A stretch of 64,000 nucleotides of DNA from Palsa-883 sp963847615 (lineage in GTDB: Bacteria; Pseudomonadota; Alphaproteobacteria; Acetobacterales; Acetobacteraceae), in NCBI GenBank assembly GCA_963847615.1, contig CAWKAN010000017.1, positions 496,001 to 560,000 on the forward strand, written 5' to 3'. Positions 63,129 through 64,000 of this stretch are shown here, in pieces. Below the pieces are notes generated by a model that had not been told where the DNA came from, did not search any database, and was given only the letters and a program-made list of their open reading frames with translations. The first letter of the stretch is position 1; every line of letters begins with the position of its first letter. The position numbers and the translations under genes were made by a program.

Positions 63129-64000
63129 GCTGATCCTCCTGGCGCGGCCGGCGGCGAGGCCGGCGCCGCGAACAACAAAACATAGAGCGTGGGCGAGCCC
63201 GCGAGGCCGAGCTGCCGCGCGAGCGCCGCGGCCGCGGCGCCGACCGGCTCGGCCTCGGTGCCCTCCACCAGCACGACGGTGGCGAACGAGGCGTCGCCGC
63301 CGGGTCGCAAGGCCGCCTCCGGATTCGCCACCGAGGCGTTCGCATCGGCGCACCAGACCCTGGCGCGGGTCACCGCCGGTTGCGCAACCGCCGCGGCGAC
63401 GGCCGCGGACACCGCCGCGCCTGGCGCGGCGTCGGACCCGACCAGGGCGACGATGCCGCCGATGCCGCCGCCCGCGTCGCCCGCGACCAGGCAGGCGGTC
63501 CGCGACATCGCGCGGAATTGCGGCATCACCCGCCGCGTCCACTCGGTCGGTTGCGCCAGCCGCGCCAGGTAGGCCGGCGAGCGCAGCACCACGGGCGAGT
63601 CGGTTTCGTAGAAGGTGCGGTCGAGGTCGGCGTCGGTGAAGCCGTAGGAGCGCGGGTCGAGTTCGGGGTGCGGCTTGGGGATCTGCAGCCCCAGCGGATC
63701 GAGCCGCGCTTCCAGGTGCCCACGCACGCGGTAGGAGCGGATCAGCATCAGGGCACGCAGCGAGGCGATGGTGGCGGCGCGGATCTGCTCGGCGGAGACG
63801 GCCAGCGGGGCGGGGCGGGCTGTCTCTGCTGCCGCGGCGGGCTGGAAGGCCGGATGATGCGGCGCCCAGGAAGCGCCGGTCGCCTCCTCCAGCACCGCGC
63901 GCGCATCCTCGTTCAGCGCGCCGAACAGCTCGGCGAAGGTGGGATCGGCCGAGCCGGGGTCGGCGGCCCAGCGCGCGTACTGTTCAGCGAGAAACGCCGT
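63125..64000 (-). CDS. Truncated SucA-like protein: 2-oxoglutarate dehydrogenase E1 N-terminus with an unrelated C-terminus (5' end beyond window)
   Basis: From the window edge inward it reads like the N-terminus of SucA: FLAEQYARWAADPGSADPTF, AELFGALNEDARAVLEEATG, then RALMLIRSYRVRGHLEARLD, PLGLQIPKPHPELDPRSYGF. After TDADLDRTF it no longer resembles SucA; the remaining about 165 residues (EWTRRVMPQFRAMSRTACLV, AGDAGGGIGGIVALVGSDAA, DASFATVVLVEGTEAEPVGA) are unrecognised, and the stop comes at about 290 residues instead of about 950. Thiamine-diphosphate and catalytic domains are therefore absent. It overlaps the MmgE/PrpD gene by four bases. Confidence 0.7.
   Translation of the reverse strand, partial: TAFLAEQYARWAADPGSADPTFAELFGALNEDARAVLEEATGASWAPHHPAFQPAAAAETARPAPLAVSAEQIRAATIASLRALMLIRSYRVRGHLEARLDPLGLQIPKPHPELDPRSYGFTDADLDRTFYETDSPVVLRSPAYLARLAQPTEWTRRVMPQFRAMSRTACLVAGDAGGGIGGIVALVGSDAAPGAAVSAAVAAAVAQPAVTRARVWCADANASVANPEAALRPGGDASFATVVLVEGTEAEPVGAAAAALARQLGLAGSPTLYVLLFAAPASPPAAPGGSA

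Overview
The window is about 70% G+C and has the gene content of an alphaproteobacterium, most likely Acetobacteraceae (Rhodospirillales). The pointers are an HGGxSTG-domain protein, the gene order tsaE-kinase-nucleotidyltransferase-addB/addA-trxA, the dapD/dapE pair, a bifunctional NAD(P)HX repair enzyme, and abundant GC-rich intergenic palindromes. The family assignment is inference from content; no 16S or marker gene is present.

Layout. 0-2.2 kb: end of a frameshifted acyl-CoA synthetase/GNAT protein. 2.1-6.9 kb: decayed accessory region with HGGxSTG and companion hypothetical genes carrying a palindromic repeat, a frameshifted fatty acid desaturase, and a 185-bp MITE-like element. 6.9-9.7 kb: CopD-like membrane protein, ParA ATPase, globin-coupled chemoreceptor. 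10-13 kb: NAD(P)HX repair enzyme coupled to malonyl-CoA decarboxylase. 13.2-27.6 kb: on the minus strand tsaE, amgK-like, murU-like, addB, addA, trxA (tRNA t6A, peptidoglycan recycling, double-strand break repair), with about 5 kb of foreign DNA between addB and addA: a GxxExxY unit disrupted by an IS3-family element, an SHMT-like gene and a BrnT/XRE toxin-antitoxin pair. 27.7-29.3 kb: an IS481 element inside a palindromic repeat. 29.4-31.7 kb: ferredoxin-NADP reductase, a broken DUF29 gene, small hypothetical genes. 31.7-34.6 kb: three tandem TauD/TfdA dioxygenase paralogues. 35-41 kb: otsA with an internal stop, an ABC exporter, a GT4 glycosyltransferase, an MFS transporter. 42.4-45.4 kb: a probable catabolic operon (FMN alpha-hydroxyacid oxidase, zinc alcohol dehydrogenase, class II aldolase). 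45.4-51.8 kb: DUF3574 lipoprotein, alanine dehydrogenase, CMD-family protein, 2OG-Fe dioxygenase, molybdopterin oxidoreductase, PEP mutase/isocitrate lyase-family enzyme. 52.4-56.6 kb: frameshifted argB, DUF2336 protein, diguanylate cyclase. 56.9-61.4 kb: dapD and dapE with a type II restriction-modification pair inserted between them. 61.5-64 kb: IS630 remnant, frameshifted MmgE/PrpD gene, and a protein with a SucA N-terminus but an unrelated C-terminus.

The most unusual content is repeats. Orientation-defined, nested palindromes of about 300-400 bp occur at five loci, several of them in divergent promoter regions. They combine conserved arms made of short hairpin beads with a locus-specific core and locus-specific outer stems. 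Short tandem repeats, mostly of period 15 bp, are expanded inside at least five unrelated proteins and in one intergenic gap. Several other inverted-repeat families are present. At least nine genes carry frameshifts or internal stops, including argB and otsA, so either the consensus has indel errors or decay is unusually frequent here.
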